Below, one piece after another: positions 1 to 5,200 of a DNA stretch of 5,200 nucleotides. This DNA comes from Desulfobacteraceae bacterium. Its GTDB lineage: Bacteria; Desulfobacterota; Desulfobacteria; Desulfobacterales; Desulfobacteraceae. Made by a program: the position numbers and the translations under genes. Location: contig DAOWDR010000705.1 of assembly GCA_030638935.1 (NCBI GenBank), forward strand, positions 1 to 5,200, written 5' to 3'. The first letter of the stretch is position 1; every line of letters starts with the position of its first letter. The notes below the pieces were generated by a model. The model had not been told where the DNA came from. It did not search any database and saw nothing but the letters and a program-made list of their open reading frames with translations.

Positions 1-216
1 ATTAAGCGATGGTTTGATAAGGTGTTTACAAAAGTTGACCAACTTAAATCATCCCCACAAGTTGGGCGCATTGTGCCAGAAATCTCAGACGATCAATTCA
101 GAGAATTTGTTTATGGTAATTACCGAATTATTTACCGCATTGAAGTAAAACAAATTTCAATACTGACAATTCGACACGGAAAACAAATATTGCCCATAGA
201 TGAAATTAAGACATAA
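1..216 (+). CDS. RelE/ParE-family toxin, C-terminal part (5' end outside window)
   Basis: The reading frame is open from base 1 to a TAA at 214-216 and gives 71 visible residues. Family members are usually about 90-100 residues, so some 20-30 N-terminal residues lie upstream. A GTG at 22 is an internal valine rather than a convincing start, because WFDK before it fits the toxin's helix and no Shine-Dalgarno precedes it. The pattern is typical of RelE/ParE folds: helix ending in QLKSSPQVGRIVPE (about residues 14-27), then REF, the core strand YRIIYRI (41-47), and the strand ILTIRHGKQ (about 54-62) with the Arg-His pair near the end. Known relatives are toxins of type II toxin-antitoxin pairs; ParE types poison DNA gyrase and RelE types cut mRNA on the ribosome. 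Which applies cannot be read from this fragment. No antitoxin gene follows, so it should lie upstream. A hand count gives about 36% GC in the first 180 bases, lower than sampled parts of the neighbouring gene, which hints at acquisition. Confidence 0.8.
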   Translation: MKRWFDKVFTKVDQLKSSPQVGRIVPEISDDQFREFVYGNYRIIYRIEVKQISILTIRHGKQILPIDEIKT

Positions 217-312
217 CCCAGCGCTCAACCAGACTGCAAGGGGCTCTGTCGTCTTCATTCCTAAATAGTTCGGTTCTGTATTAATTGACCACCGAGAATT
301 GCTGGGTTTTAC
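211..312 (+). other. Possible degenerate integron attC-like site
   Basis: An exact 8-base inverted repeat, AACCCAGC (215-222) and GCTGGGTT (301-308), brackets about 78 bases and begins inside the toxin stop codon. Read as an attC site, the left side fits the usual spacing: R''-like ACATAAC (211-217), five-base spacer CCAGC (218-222), and L''-like GCTCAACC (223-230). On the right, spacer GCTGG (301-305) is followed by R'-like GTTTTAC (306-312), which keeps GTT but only partly fits GTTRRRY. The total length of 102 bases is within the known attC range. The weak point is the L' box: GAGAATT (294-300) pairs poorly with the L'' box. Toxin genes ending at an attC are common in chromosomal integron cassettes. 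This may be an eroded attC, or simply a chance or other hairpin. Confidence 0.35.
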
Positions 313-321
313 ACCCGTCTC

Positions 322-377
322 TTTATAAAGTTTTTGAAATAGTCTATGATTGCCAGCTTGAAACATATAAAAATAAT
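322..377 (+). promoter_or_regulatory. Candidate promoter region for the C-S lyase gene
   Basis: Two weak sigma70-like pairs can be read in this AT-rich leader. One is TTTATA (322-327) with TATGAT (345-350) and a 17-base spacer. The other is TTGCCA (350-355) with AATAAT (372-377) and a 16-base spacer. Neither has a strong -35 box, and AT-rich DNA gives such matches by chance. A promoter somewhere between the toxin stop and base 395 is expected, because the gene stands alone on this strand. No clear operator repeat is visible. Confidence 0.25.
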
Positions 378-394
378 TATGATTAATAGATAAC

Positions 395-398
395 AGGA
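395..398 (+). promoter_or_regulatory. Ribosome binding site of the C-S lyase gene
   Basis: AGGA lies seven bases before the ATG at 406 and supports that start. The protein begins with the DFDEIIDR-like segment (here NFDEIIDR) found near the N-terminus of the family, so no upstream start is needed. Confidence 0.7.
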
Positions 399-405
399 AA
401 AGAAA

Positions 406-1617
406 ATGGGCGTTGAAAAAGACTGGAACTTTGACGAGATCATTGACAGAAGCAATACCGGGTCCATGAAATGGGAACCCAGCGTATTAAGGATGAAATT
501 TGGTCGGGGAAGGGAAAATCTTTTGCCCCTGTGGGTGGCAGACATGGATTTTTTAAGTCCTTTTGTGGTGAGAAAGGCCATGGAAGAACGGCTGGCCCAT
601 CAGATTTATGGGTATACCATGATGGATGCGGGATATAATGATGCCTTGATATCCTGGTATCAACGGCGGCACCAATGGGAAATACAATCTGATTGGATAC
701 TCACAAGTCCGGGTGTAGTGCCTGGAACCAATTATCTTATTCAGCGGTTTTCCAGTCCAGGGGACAAGGTTCTCATCCAGACCCCGGTTTATTATCCCTT
801 TGCCCAGTCCATTGTTAACAATGGACGGCAGGTTCTGGAAAATCCTTTGAAAATTAGTGAAGGCCGCTATCAAATGGATTTTGATGATCTATTAAAAAAA
901 GTTGCAGATCCCAGGGTCAAGCTTGCCATTCTCTGCAGTCCCCACAATCCTGTGGGCAGGGTCTGGACCAAAGAGGAGCTTGAACAATTTGGAAAAATCT
1001 GTTTGGAGAACAATGTATTGGTCTTTGCCGATGAAATCCATTGCGATCTGATTATGCCGGGATTTAAACATATCTGTTTTCAGGATATCTGCCAAGAGTT
1101 TGCCCAGCATTCCATTGTTGCCAATTCTGCCAGCAAGACCTTTAACCTGGCAGGTCTGCACCAGTCAAGCCTCATCATCCCCAATAAAACCCTTCGCAAT
1201 GAAGTTTCCATATATTTTGAAACCCTGGGGGTAGGGCCCCGGGGTAGCGGCACCCTGTTCGGGGCCATTGCAACACAAGCTGCCTACAATGGGGCAGAAC
1301 CCTGGCTGGATGATCTGCTTTTATACCTTAAAGACAATTTTATCTACCTGAAAACAAGCCTTGAAGAACAATTGCCCGGGGTAAAGGTTTTTGACCTTGA
1401 GGGAACCTACCTGGCCTGGGCGGATTTTCATCCCACAGGTTTGTCCCATAAAAAAATTATTCAAATTATAGAGGAGGAAGCCGGGGTTGCTCTGGATCAT
1501 GGCGACTGGTTCGCCGATAATGGGGCAGGGTTTGAACGGTTCAACATCGCCTGCCCAAGGGTTATTCTGGAAAAAGCTGTTACAGCTGTTGTGGCCGGCT
1601 TTAAAAAATATTTATAA
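406..1617 (+). CDS. patB: PLP-dependent C-S lyase, MalY/PatB family (cystathionine beta-lyase type)
   Basis: This 403-residue protein is a complete fold-type I aminotransferase-like enzyme; the family is usually about 385-400 residues. Its members split carbon-sulfur bonds of cystathionine, cysteine or cysteine conjugates, giving a thiol (or sulfide), pyruvate and ammonia in the cytoplasm. Visible landmarks are NFDEIIDR near the start (8-15), LWVADMDF (42-49), YGYT (68-71), the cofactor-stacking PVYYPF (127-132), CSPHNPVGR with Asn181, FADEIHCDL with Asp209 that would pair with the PLP ring nitrogen, SASKTFNLAGL with Lys244 as the Schiff-base lysine, and RFNIACPR (378-385), whose first Arg should bind the substrate carboxylate. 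All key residues are present, so it should be active. FADEIHCDL and the N-terminal block separate it from ordinary aspartate aminotransferases. The gene stands alone and converges on the liv operon. The exact substrate is not settled by sequence; in E. coli MalY also represses the maltose regulon, but nothing here suggests that role. The symbol is a family label (malY is the alternative). Confidence 0.9.
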   Translation: MGVEKDWNFDEIIDRSNTGSMKWEPSVLRMKFGRGRENLLPLWVADMDFLSPFVVRKAMEERLAHQIYGYTMMDAGYNDALISWYQRRHQWEIQSDWILTSPGVVPGTNYLIQRFSSPGDKVLIQTPVYYPFAQSIVNNGRQVLENPLKISEGRYQMDFDDLLKKVADPRVKLAILCSPHNPVGRVWTKEELEQFGKICLENNVLVFADEIHCDLIMPGFKHICFQDICQEFAQHSIVANSASKTFNLAGLHQSSLIIPNKTLRNEVSIYFETLGVGPRGSGTLFGAIATQAAYNGAEPWLDDLLLYLKDNFIYLKTSLEEQLPGVKVFDLEGTYLAWADFHPTGLSHKKIIQIIEEEAGVALDHGDWFADNGAGFERFNIACPRVILEKAVTAVVAGFKKYL

Positions 1618-1620
1618 AAA

Positions 1621-1646
1621 GTTATACCAAACAGTTGTACCAAACA
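1621..1646 (+). repeat. Tandem 13-base repeat behind the C-S lyase gene
   Basis: GTTATACCAAACA (1621-1633) is followed directly by GTTGTACCAAACA (1634-1646), with one mismatch. It starts three bases after the stop codon and its second unit runs into the left arm of the terminator hairpin. It looks like a small local duplication; no function is evident. Confidence 0.6.
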
Positions 1647-1692
1647 AGAAAGGCCCCGGGAAAAATCTTTTTCCCGGGGCCTTTCTTGTTTG
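1641..1692. terminator. Bidirectional intrinsic terminator between convergent genes
   Basis: The arms at 1641-1665 and 1668-1692 are perfect inverse complements over 25 bases, with only TC between them; in RNA the A/U-rich apex would probably open into a larger loop. The GC-rich core GGCCCCGGG pairs with CCCGGGGCC and is followed on both strands by the T-rich TTTCTTGTTTG. It lies 23 bases after the C-S lyase stop and 14 bases beyond the livF stop on the other strand, so it can end both transcripts. The T tract is interrupted by C and G. Confidence 0.88.
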
Positions 1693-1706
1693 TCTGAGTA
1701 GGTCTG

Positions 1707-2420
1707 TTATGCCCCCAGGTAGGCCTTTTTAACCTCGGGGTTGGTGAGCAGTTCGTCTGCAGGTCCTTCAAGGACCAGGGACCCGTTTTCAATCACATAG
1801 CCCCTTTGGGCAAATTTAAGGGCAAGCCTGGCATTCTGTTCCACTAAAAGGATGGTGGTCCCATGCTTGTTGATCTCTTTTAAGGCCTTAAACATGTCCA
1901 GCATGAGAAGAGGCGCAAGCCCCATGGAAGGCTCGTCCAGGAGCATGATTTTGCGTCCAGACATATAGGCCCGGCCAACTGCCAGCATTTGCTGCTCCCC
2001 GCCGGAAAGGGTTCCGGCCAGCTGGTCTTTTCTTTCCTCCAGCCGGGGAAAAAGGTCAAATACCCATTTTTTATTCTTGATAATCTGTTCCTTGTCTTTC
2101 CTGGCAAAGCAGGCAAGGATCATGTTTTCAGTAACAGTCAGATTACCAAAGATTCGTCTGCCCTCCGGCACATGGGAAATTCCCAGGCGTGATACCACAC
2201 GGTCGGTGCTGTATTTAAGGATGTTTTCCCCTTCAAATTCCAGAATTGATTCAGGATGGGAAGGGACCATTCTTGAAATGGCTCTGAGGGTGGTACTTTT
2301 TCCGGCACCATTAGCACCAATAATAGTTAAAATTTCCCCTGCCTCAACGGAAAAACTGATGCCGTGAAGTGCCTTGATGTTTCCATAGGATACCTTTAGA
2401 TTTTCAACTTTTAATTGCAT
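1707..2420 (-). CDS. livF: Branched-chain amino acid ABC transporter, ATP-binding protein LivF
   Basis: The 237-residue protein is the usual length for LivF, the second ATPase of the high-affinity branched-chain amino acid importer; it works on the cytoplasmic face of the membrane together with LivG. Landmarks in order are Walker A GANGAGKS (35-42), the LivF-type HVPEGRRIF segment (83-91) at the Q-loop region, the signature LSGGEQQ (138-144), Walker B IMLLDEP (158-164), the D-loop SMGLAP, and LLVEQNA (191-197), where LivF proteins carry Gln-Asn instead of the switch histidine. The ending NPEVKKAYLG is also typical. ATG at 2420 shares one base with the livG stop (TGATG), and a strong Shine-Dalgarno lies inside livG, so translation is probably coupled. 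It is the last gene of the operon and is followed by the shared terminator. All motifs are intact. The assignment to the LivF subfamily is secure; the transported substrate is inferred from the family. Confidence 0.95.
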   Translation of the reverse strand: MQLKVENLKVSYGNIKALHGISFSVEAGEILTIIGANGAGKSTTLRAISRMVPSHPESILEFEGENILKYSTDRVVSRLGISHVPEGRRIFGNLTVTENMILACFARKDKEQIIKNKKWVFDLFPRLEERKDQLAGTLSGGEQQMLAVGRAYMSGRKIMLLDEPSMGLAPLLMLDMFKALKEINKHGTTILLVEQNARLALKFAQRGYVIENGSLVLEGPADELLTNPEVKKAYLGA

Positions 2421-3193
2421 CAGGTCAGATCCTCCTTGCCAAGATAGGCTTCAATGACTTCGGGATTATTCTGAATTTCCTCTGGCGGGCCTTCGGCAAT
2501 GAGTTCTCCAAATACCAGGGTCTGGATATACTGGCATAGATCCATGACAAATTTCATCCTGTGTTCAATCAAAAAGATTGCCACTTTAAAGTCTCGGTGT
2601 ACCTGGCGGATGATTTTTATCATCTGAACCAGCTCGTCCGGTGTCATGCCGGCCGTGGGTTCATCAAGAAAGAGCACCTTGGGATTGGTTGCCATGGCCC
2701 TTGCCATTTCAACCCGGCGCTGGGCCCCATAGGGCAGGTTGGTCACCATCTGGTTTGCATGTTGTTTGATGTCAAATAATTCCAAAAGTTTATAGGAGTT
2801 TTCTTCCACCCGGGTCTCTTCCCTGCGACAGGTCGGGGTATTGAAAAAAGACCCGAATAGTCCGTAGGTTAGCTGGGAATAATGGGCCATTTTGACATGG
2901 TCCAGCACATTCATGTGCCGCCAGAGCGCAAGGTTCTGAAATGTTCTTCCAAGACCCTTTGCCGCTATTTCATTGGTTTCAAGCCCCTTTATATTTTCAT
3001 TTTCCAGGGTGATACTCCCCTGGGCCGGGGTGTAAACCCCTGTGATCAAATTGAAAATAGTTGTTTTCCCGGCGCCATTGGGTCCGATGAGCCCTGTTAT
3101 CTGTTGGGGTGCAATGTTCAGGTTGTAATTGTGAACAGCACGTAACCCGCCAAAATAATGGGTCATATTTTTTACACTGAGCAATGCTGACAT
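2420..3193 (-). CDS. livG: Branched-chain amino acid ABC transporter, ATP-binding protein LivG
   Basis: This 257-residue protein, close to the usual 250-260, is the first ATPase of the importer. Landmarks are Walker A GPNGAGKT (37-44), the Q-loop GRTFQN (82-87), the insert with the LivG-type helical segment (about 100-130), the signature NLPYGAQRR (152-160), Walker B VLFLDEPT (173-180) with AGMTP, and the switch histidine in IEHRM (His211). The YG-QRR form of the signature, in place of SGGQQ, is characteristic of LivG. A proline occupies the position that is often serine or alanine, a mild variation. The C-terminal block NPEVIEAYLG matches the family. ATG at 3193 lies two bases after the livM stop and is preceded by AGGAG seven bases upstream, within the last livM codons. 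It pairs with LivF as a heterodimer. Substrate choice depends on a binding protein outside the window. Confidence 0.95.
   Translation of the reverse strand: MSALLSVKNMTHYFGGLRAVHNYNLNIAPQQITGLIGPNGAGKTTIFNLITGVYTPAQGSITLENENIKGLETNEIAAKGLGRTFQNLALWRHMNVLDHVKMAHYSQLTYGLFGSFFNTPTCRREETRVEENSYKLLELFDIKQHANQMVTNLPYGAQRRVEMARAMATNPKVLFLDEPTAGMTPDELVQMIKIIRQVHRDFKVAIFLIEHRMKFVMDLCQYIQTLVFGELIAEGPPEEIQNNPEVIEAYLGKEDLT
2431..2437 (-). promoter_or_regulatory. Shine-Dalgarno of livF, inside livG
   Basis: On the minus strand AAGGAGG ends ten bases before the livF ATG and lies within the last codons of livG. Together with the TGATG stop-start overlap it suggests that ribosomes ending livG restart on livF. 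Confidence 0.75.
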
Positions 3194-3195
3194 AT

Positions 3196-4515
3196 TTACA
3201 CTCCTAATTTGCCTTTAATCGGTTCTTTTTTAATCGTGTCTTTAGTAATCTGGTCGCCTTTATTTTTGGCCCTTAACAGTCGTTTGGCATTGATCTCCGT
3301 GAAAGATATCAGGCCGTAGGGTCTAAAGATCATGACAAAGATTAAAATCAAAGGAATGATGATCCACTTGAAAAGTTCAAGGGGGCGCAGGGCTTCTCCA
3401 AGCACATTGATACTCACGGCTCCCACAATGGAGCCCACAATGGAGTTTAGGCCGCCGAAATAGACCATGGCAAGTATTTCTGCCAGACGGTTAATACTGA
3501 ACATCCCGGGATTAATATAGGCCAGAACATGGGCAAAAAGACCGCCTGCAACCCCTGCCCAGAATGCGCCGAACATAAAGGCGGTCATTTTGGTTTTCCG
3601 GGTTTTAATGGTCATGGATTCAGAGGCTGCCTCGTCGTCCCGAACCGTATTCAGTGCCTTACCCATGATGGAGGTGACAAAATTGTGAACAATCCAGATG
3701 CAGAGCATGGTCCAGATGAAGATAATGGGCAAAGGGGCATAATCGGGCTGGCCGCCCATGCCCCTGGCACCGCCTATGATATGCAGGTTCTCAACGGCAG
3801 ATTTAATAATAAACAAGAAGGCCAAAGAGATAATTGCCAGATAATCCCCCCTTGTTCTAAAGGAAGGAATGGCCACAAGCAAAGAGCCTAAAGCAGCAGC
3901 AACCCCACCGGCCAAAAGGGCAAAGGGAAAGAGCCAGGGGCCAAAAGCTTCCGGTAAAAGGGCAGTACCGAAAGTTTTATCGTTCACAAACAAGAGCAGG
4001 GTGATAATGGATGAGGTGTAGGCCCCCAAGGCCATGAAACCGGGATGGGAACAGGAAAATTCCCCCTGGTATCCATTGATCACATTTATGCTGACGGTGA
4101 GAATAATTGAGATCAGGGTCAGTTTGATGATCAGTACCCTATAATCATTTATGCCTGCCCAGAGATGAAGGACGGCATAGAAAAAAAGGAGGTGGATGAT
4201 GACGGAGAGCCACAAAGGCAGTTTTTCAAACAGTGTAGCCAAAGGATTGGTAAAATTGCAACTCACCTTGGCCACCAAAAGGATGGGGATAACATATACG
4301 ATCAGGTCATACCCCAGGGCTCCGGGTATCATCATTGGTTTCTTGAGCATGATCAGGGCACCGAATAACACCGGTATTTTGGGAAGTCCAAGATAATAGG
4401 AGATATAGTCATATCCCCAGTAATACTCGATCAGCACGGCCACAAGAGTACCTAAAAGCCAGCCCAGCATGGGAATATTTGAAAATATGTGTTTAAATTT
4501 TCTTACAAGTTCCAT
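3196..4515 (-). CDS. livM: Branched-chain amino acid ABC transporter, permease LivM
   Basis: This 439-residue inner-membrane protein pairs with LivH to form the channel. The conserved LivM core runs from about residue 128 to 403: INVINGYQGEFSCSHPGF followed by MALGAY (143-166), IPSFRTRGDYLAIISLAF (216-233), the cytoplasmic RDDEAASES (292-300) that should contact the ATPases, AFWAGVAGGLFAH (317-329), YFGGLNSIVGSIVGA (352-366) and FRPYGL (397-402). About eleven or twelve hydrophobic segments are visible. The first 125 or so residues carry roughly four extra ones (near 16-30, 48-58, 70-84 and 100-119). Many LivM proteins are nearer 320-360 residues, but E. coli LivM (425) also has an N-terminal extension. 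The tail (411-439) is Lys-rich and polar. ATG at 4515 is supported by AGGAA six bases upstream, 32 bases after livH. The glycine-rich block reads SCSH where relatives commonly have SLGH, so this may be a distinct subgroup. Confidence 0.93.
   Translation of the reverse strand: MELVRKFKHIFSNIPMLGWLLGTLVAVLIEYYWGYDYISYYLGLPKIPVLFGALIMLKKPMMIPGALGYDLIVYVIPILLVAKVSCNFTNPLATLFEKLPLWLSVIIHLLFFYAVLHLWAGINDYRVLIIKLTLISIILTVSINVINGYQGEFSCSHPGFMALGAYTSSIITLLLFVNDKTFGTALLPEAFGPWLFPFALLAGGVAAALGSLLVAIPSFRTRGDYLAIISLAFLFIIKSAVENLHIIGGARGMGGQPDYAPLPIIFIWTMLCIWIVHNFVTSIMGKALNTVRDDEAASESMTIKTRKTKMTAFMFGAFWAGVAGGLFAHVLAYINPGMFSINRLAEILAMVYFGGLNSIVGSIVGAVSINVLGEALRPLELFKWIIIPLILIFVMIFRPYGLISFTEINAKRLLRAKNKGDQITKDTIKKEPIKGKLGV
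3201..3205 (-). promoter_or_regulatory. Shine-Dalgarno of livG, inside the end of livM
   Basis: AGGAG on the minus strand lies seven bases before the livG ATG and is made from the last sense codons of livM (TTA GGA GTG). It fixes the livG start and implies coupling to livM. Confidence 0.75.
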
Positions 4516-4521
4516 TTAATG

Positions 4522-4526
4522 TTCCT
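4522..4526 (-). promoter_or_regulatory. Shine-Dalgarno of livM
   Basis: AGGAA on the minus strand lies six bases before the livM ATG at 4515. Its first two bases also form the end of a 6-bp inverted repeat in the livH-livM gap, so access to it could be modestly affected by that hairpin. Confidence 0.65.
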
Positions 4527-4546
4527 GTATTGGTTTTATGATACAG
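4525..4546 (-). repeat. Short inverted repeat in the livH-livM gap
   Basis: CTGTAT (4525-4530) and ATACAG (4541-4546) are exact inverse complements around a ten-base loop, between the livH stop and the livM start. The six-pair stem is weak and lacks a T tract, so it is not a terminator. A 12-base palindrome, AGATTATAATCT (4545-4556), sits next to it over the livH stop. A role in tuning livM translation is conceivable only. Confidence 0.4.
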
Positions 4547-4547
4547 A

Positions 4548-5200
4548 TTATAATCTTAATTTTGTACTATGCTCCATTCCGAAAAATCCTCTGGGCCTGA
4601 AGGTCAGGATGACAAGGATAATAGAATAGGCAATCAAATCCCTTAGGGTAGACGGGAAGATTGTTGCCACAAAAATTTCAATAAACCCCAACAGATAGCC
4701 AGCAAGGGCGGCACCTTTTATGGAGCCTCGTCCACCAAGGATAGCTGCAACAAATGCCTTCCAGCCAATGATAACTCCCATATAGGGGTCGAGTATGGGA
4801 TATGCCTGGCCGTAAAGTATTCCTGCAACCGAGGCTAAACCTGCGCCCACGGCAAAGGTTAAGGGGGCAATGATGTTGATGGAAACTCCCATGAGGGGGA
4901 CGGCAAGAAAATCATAGGACATGGCCCGCATGGCCATTCCCCACTTGGTTTTCTGGATAAAGGTGTGCAAAGCCAGCATGAGAAAAAGGGAGATGATAAT
5001 GATCATCACCTTAATATTGGTGACATAGATCCCACCCACATGATAGGTGACAGATTCCATCAGGGGCGGAAAACTTAAGCGTTTGGCACCCAGCATGATC
5101 AAAATTCCGGTTTCAAATATAATGCCGATCATAAGTCCTGTAATGGCGGCAGAGGCCCGGGGTGCATTTCGCAGAGGCCGATAGCCTGCCACTTCAACAA
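4548..5200 (-). CDS. livH: Branched-chain amino acid ABC transporter, permease LivH (5' end outside window)
   Basis: The frame is open to the window edge and shows 216 residues; LivH is usually about 290-310, so some 80-90 N-terminal residues are missing. The GTG at 5192 is an internal valine, since the conserved AGYRPLRNAPR segment follows it directly. Further family landmarks are WGMAMRAMS with LMGV on the cytoplasmic side, TFAVGAGLASVAGILYG, DPYMGVIIGWKAFVAAILGG, the loop RGSIKGA followed by LAGYLLGFIE, and the closing FRPRGFFG. About six hydrophobic membrane segments can be seen. The protein forms the inner-membrane pore with LivM. It is the first operon gene visible here; the usual order livK-H-M-G-F suggests that the binding protein and the promoter lie beyond base 5200. 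Urea or amide importers use related permeases, but the whole gene set fits Liv best. Confidence 0.93.
   Translation of the reverse strand, partial: VEVAGYRPLRNAPRASAAITGLMIGIIFETGILIMLGAKRLSFPPLMESVTYHVGGIYVTNIKVMIIIISLFLMLALHTFIQKTKWGMAMRAMSYDFLAVPLMGVSINIIAPLTFAVGAGLASVAGILYGQAYPILDPYMGVIIGWKAFVAAILGGRGSIKGAALAGYLLGFIEIFVATIFPSTLRDLIAYSIILVILTFRPRGFFGMEHSTKLRL

Noticed and set aside
22..24. GTG as the start of a complete 64-residue toxin
   Set aside because: No Shine-Dalgarno precedes it, the frame is open to base 1, and the residues before it fit the toxin helix, so the gene most likely starts upstream.
157..366. 69-codon minus-strand open frame across the toxin end and the intergenic region
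   Set aside because: It overlaps the well-supported toxin frame and the inverted repeat, and its product resembles no family I know.
217..405. CRISPR array, tRNA, riboswitch or insertion sequence in the intergenic region
   Set aside because: No regularly spaced repeats, cloverleaf, known leader motif or transposase fragment can be seen.
309..581. 90-codon minus-strand open frame before and inside the C-S lyase gene
   Set aside because: It overlaps the start of a strongly supported gene, and its hydrophobic stretch comes from AT-rich leader DNA rather than a recognisable membrane protein.
3529..3891. 120-codon plus-strand open frame inside livM
   Set aside because: It is the antisense of the conserved LivM core; its Cys- and Gly-rich composition is what the complement of membrane-protein codons gives.
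5190..5192. GTG as the start of a short livH
   Set aside because: It lies inside a conserved LivH segment just before AGYRPLRNAPR and the frame continues to the window edge; the gene is simply cut there.

Overview
The window looks like ordinary bacterial chromosome with one odd edge. Most of it is a branched-chain (hydrophobic) amino acid ABC transporter operon of the Liv/HAAT type, on the minus strand. The protein style and moderate GC would fit an anaerobic deltaproteobacterium such as a member of the Desulfobacterales. That placement is an impression from sequence style only; no marker gene supports it.

Layout. Bases 1-216 (+) hold the C-terminal part of a RelE/ParE-type toxin that is cut by the window edge. 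Bases 217-405 are non-coding. They begin with an inverted repeat, starting at the toxin stop codon, whose outer parts resemble an integron attC recombination site, and they end with the leader and ribosome binding site of the next gene. Bases 406-1617 (+) encode a complete PLP-dependent C-S lyase of the MalY/PatB family. Bases 1618-1706 separate two convergent transcription units and carry a short tandem repeat and a strong, perfectly symmetrical hairpin that should act as a bidirectional terminator. Bases 1707-5200 (-) hold, in transcription order, livH (5' end outside the window), livM, livG and livF.

How the genes work together. LivH and LivM form the membrane pore and LivG and LivF are the two ATPases that drive import. 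A periplasmic binding protein (LivK) is also required; it is not in the window and would be expected upstream of livH, beyond base 5200. The genes are packed tightly: 32 bases between livH and livM, 2 between livM and livG, and a one-base overlap between livG and livF. Each Shine-Dalgarno of livG and livF lies inside the end of the gene before it, so translational coupling is likely. The C-S lyase is transcribed towards the transporter and ends at the shared terminator, so it is a separate unit; a link through sulfur amino acid metabolism is possible but not shown.

I found no clear new biological system. The most interesting point is the possible attC site behind the AT-rich toxin gene, which could mark the end of an integron cassette or another acquired segment next to core metabolic genes.
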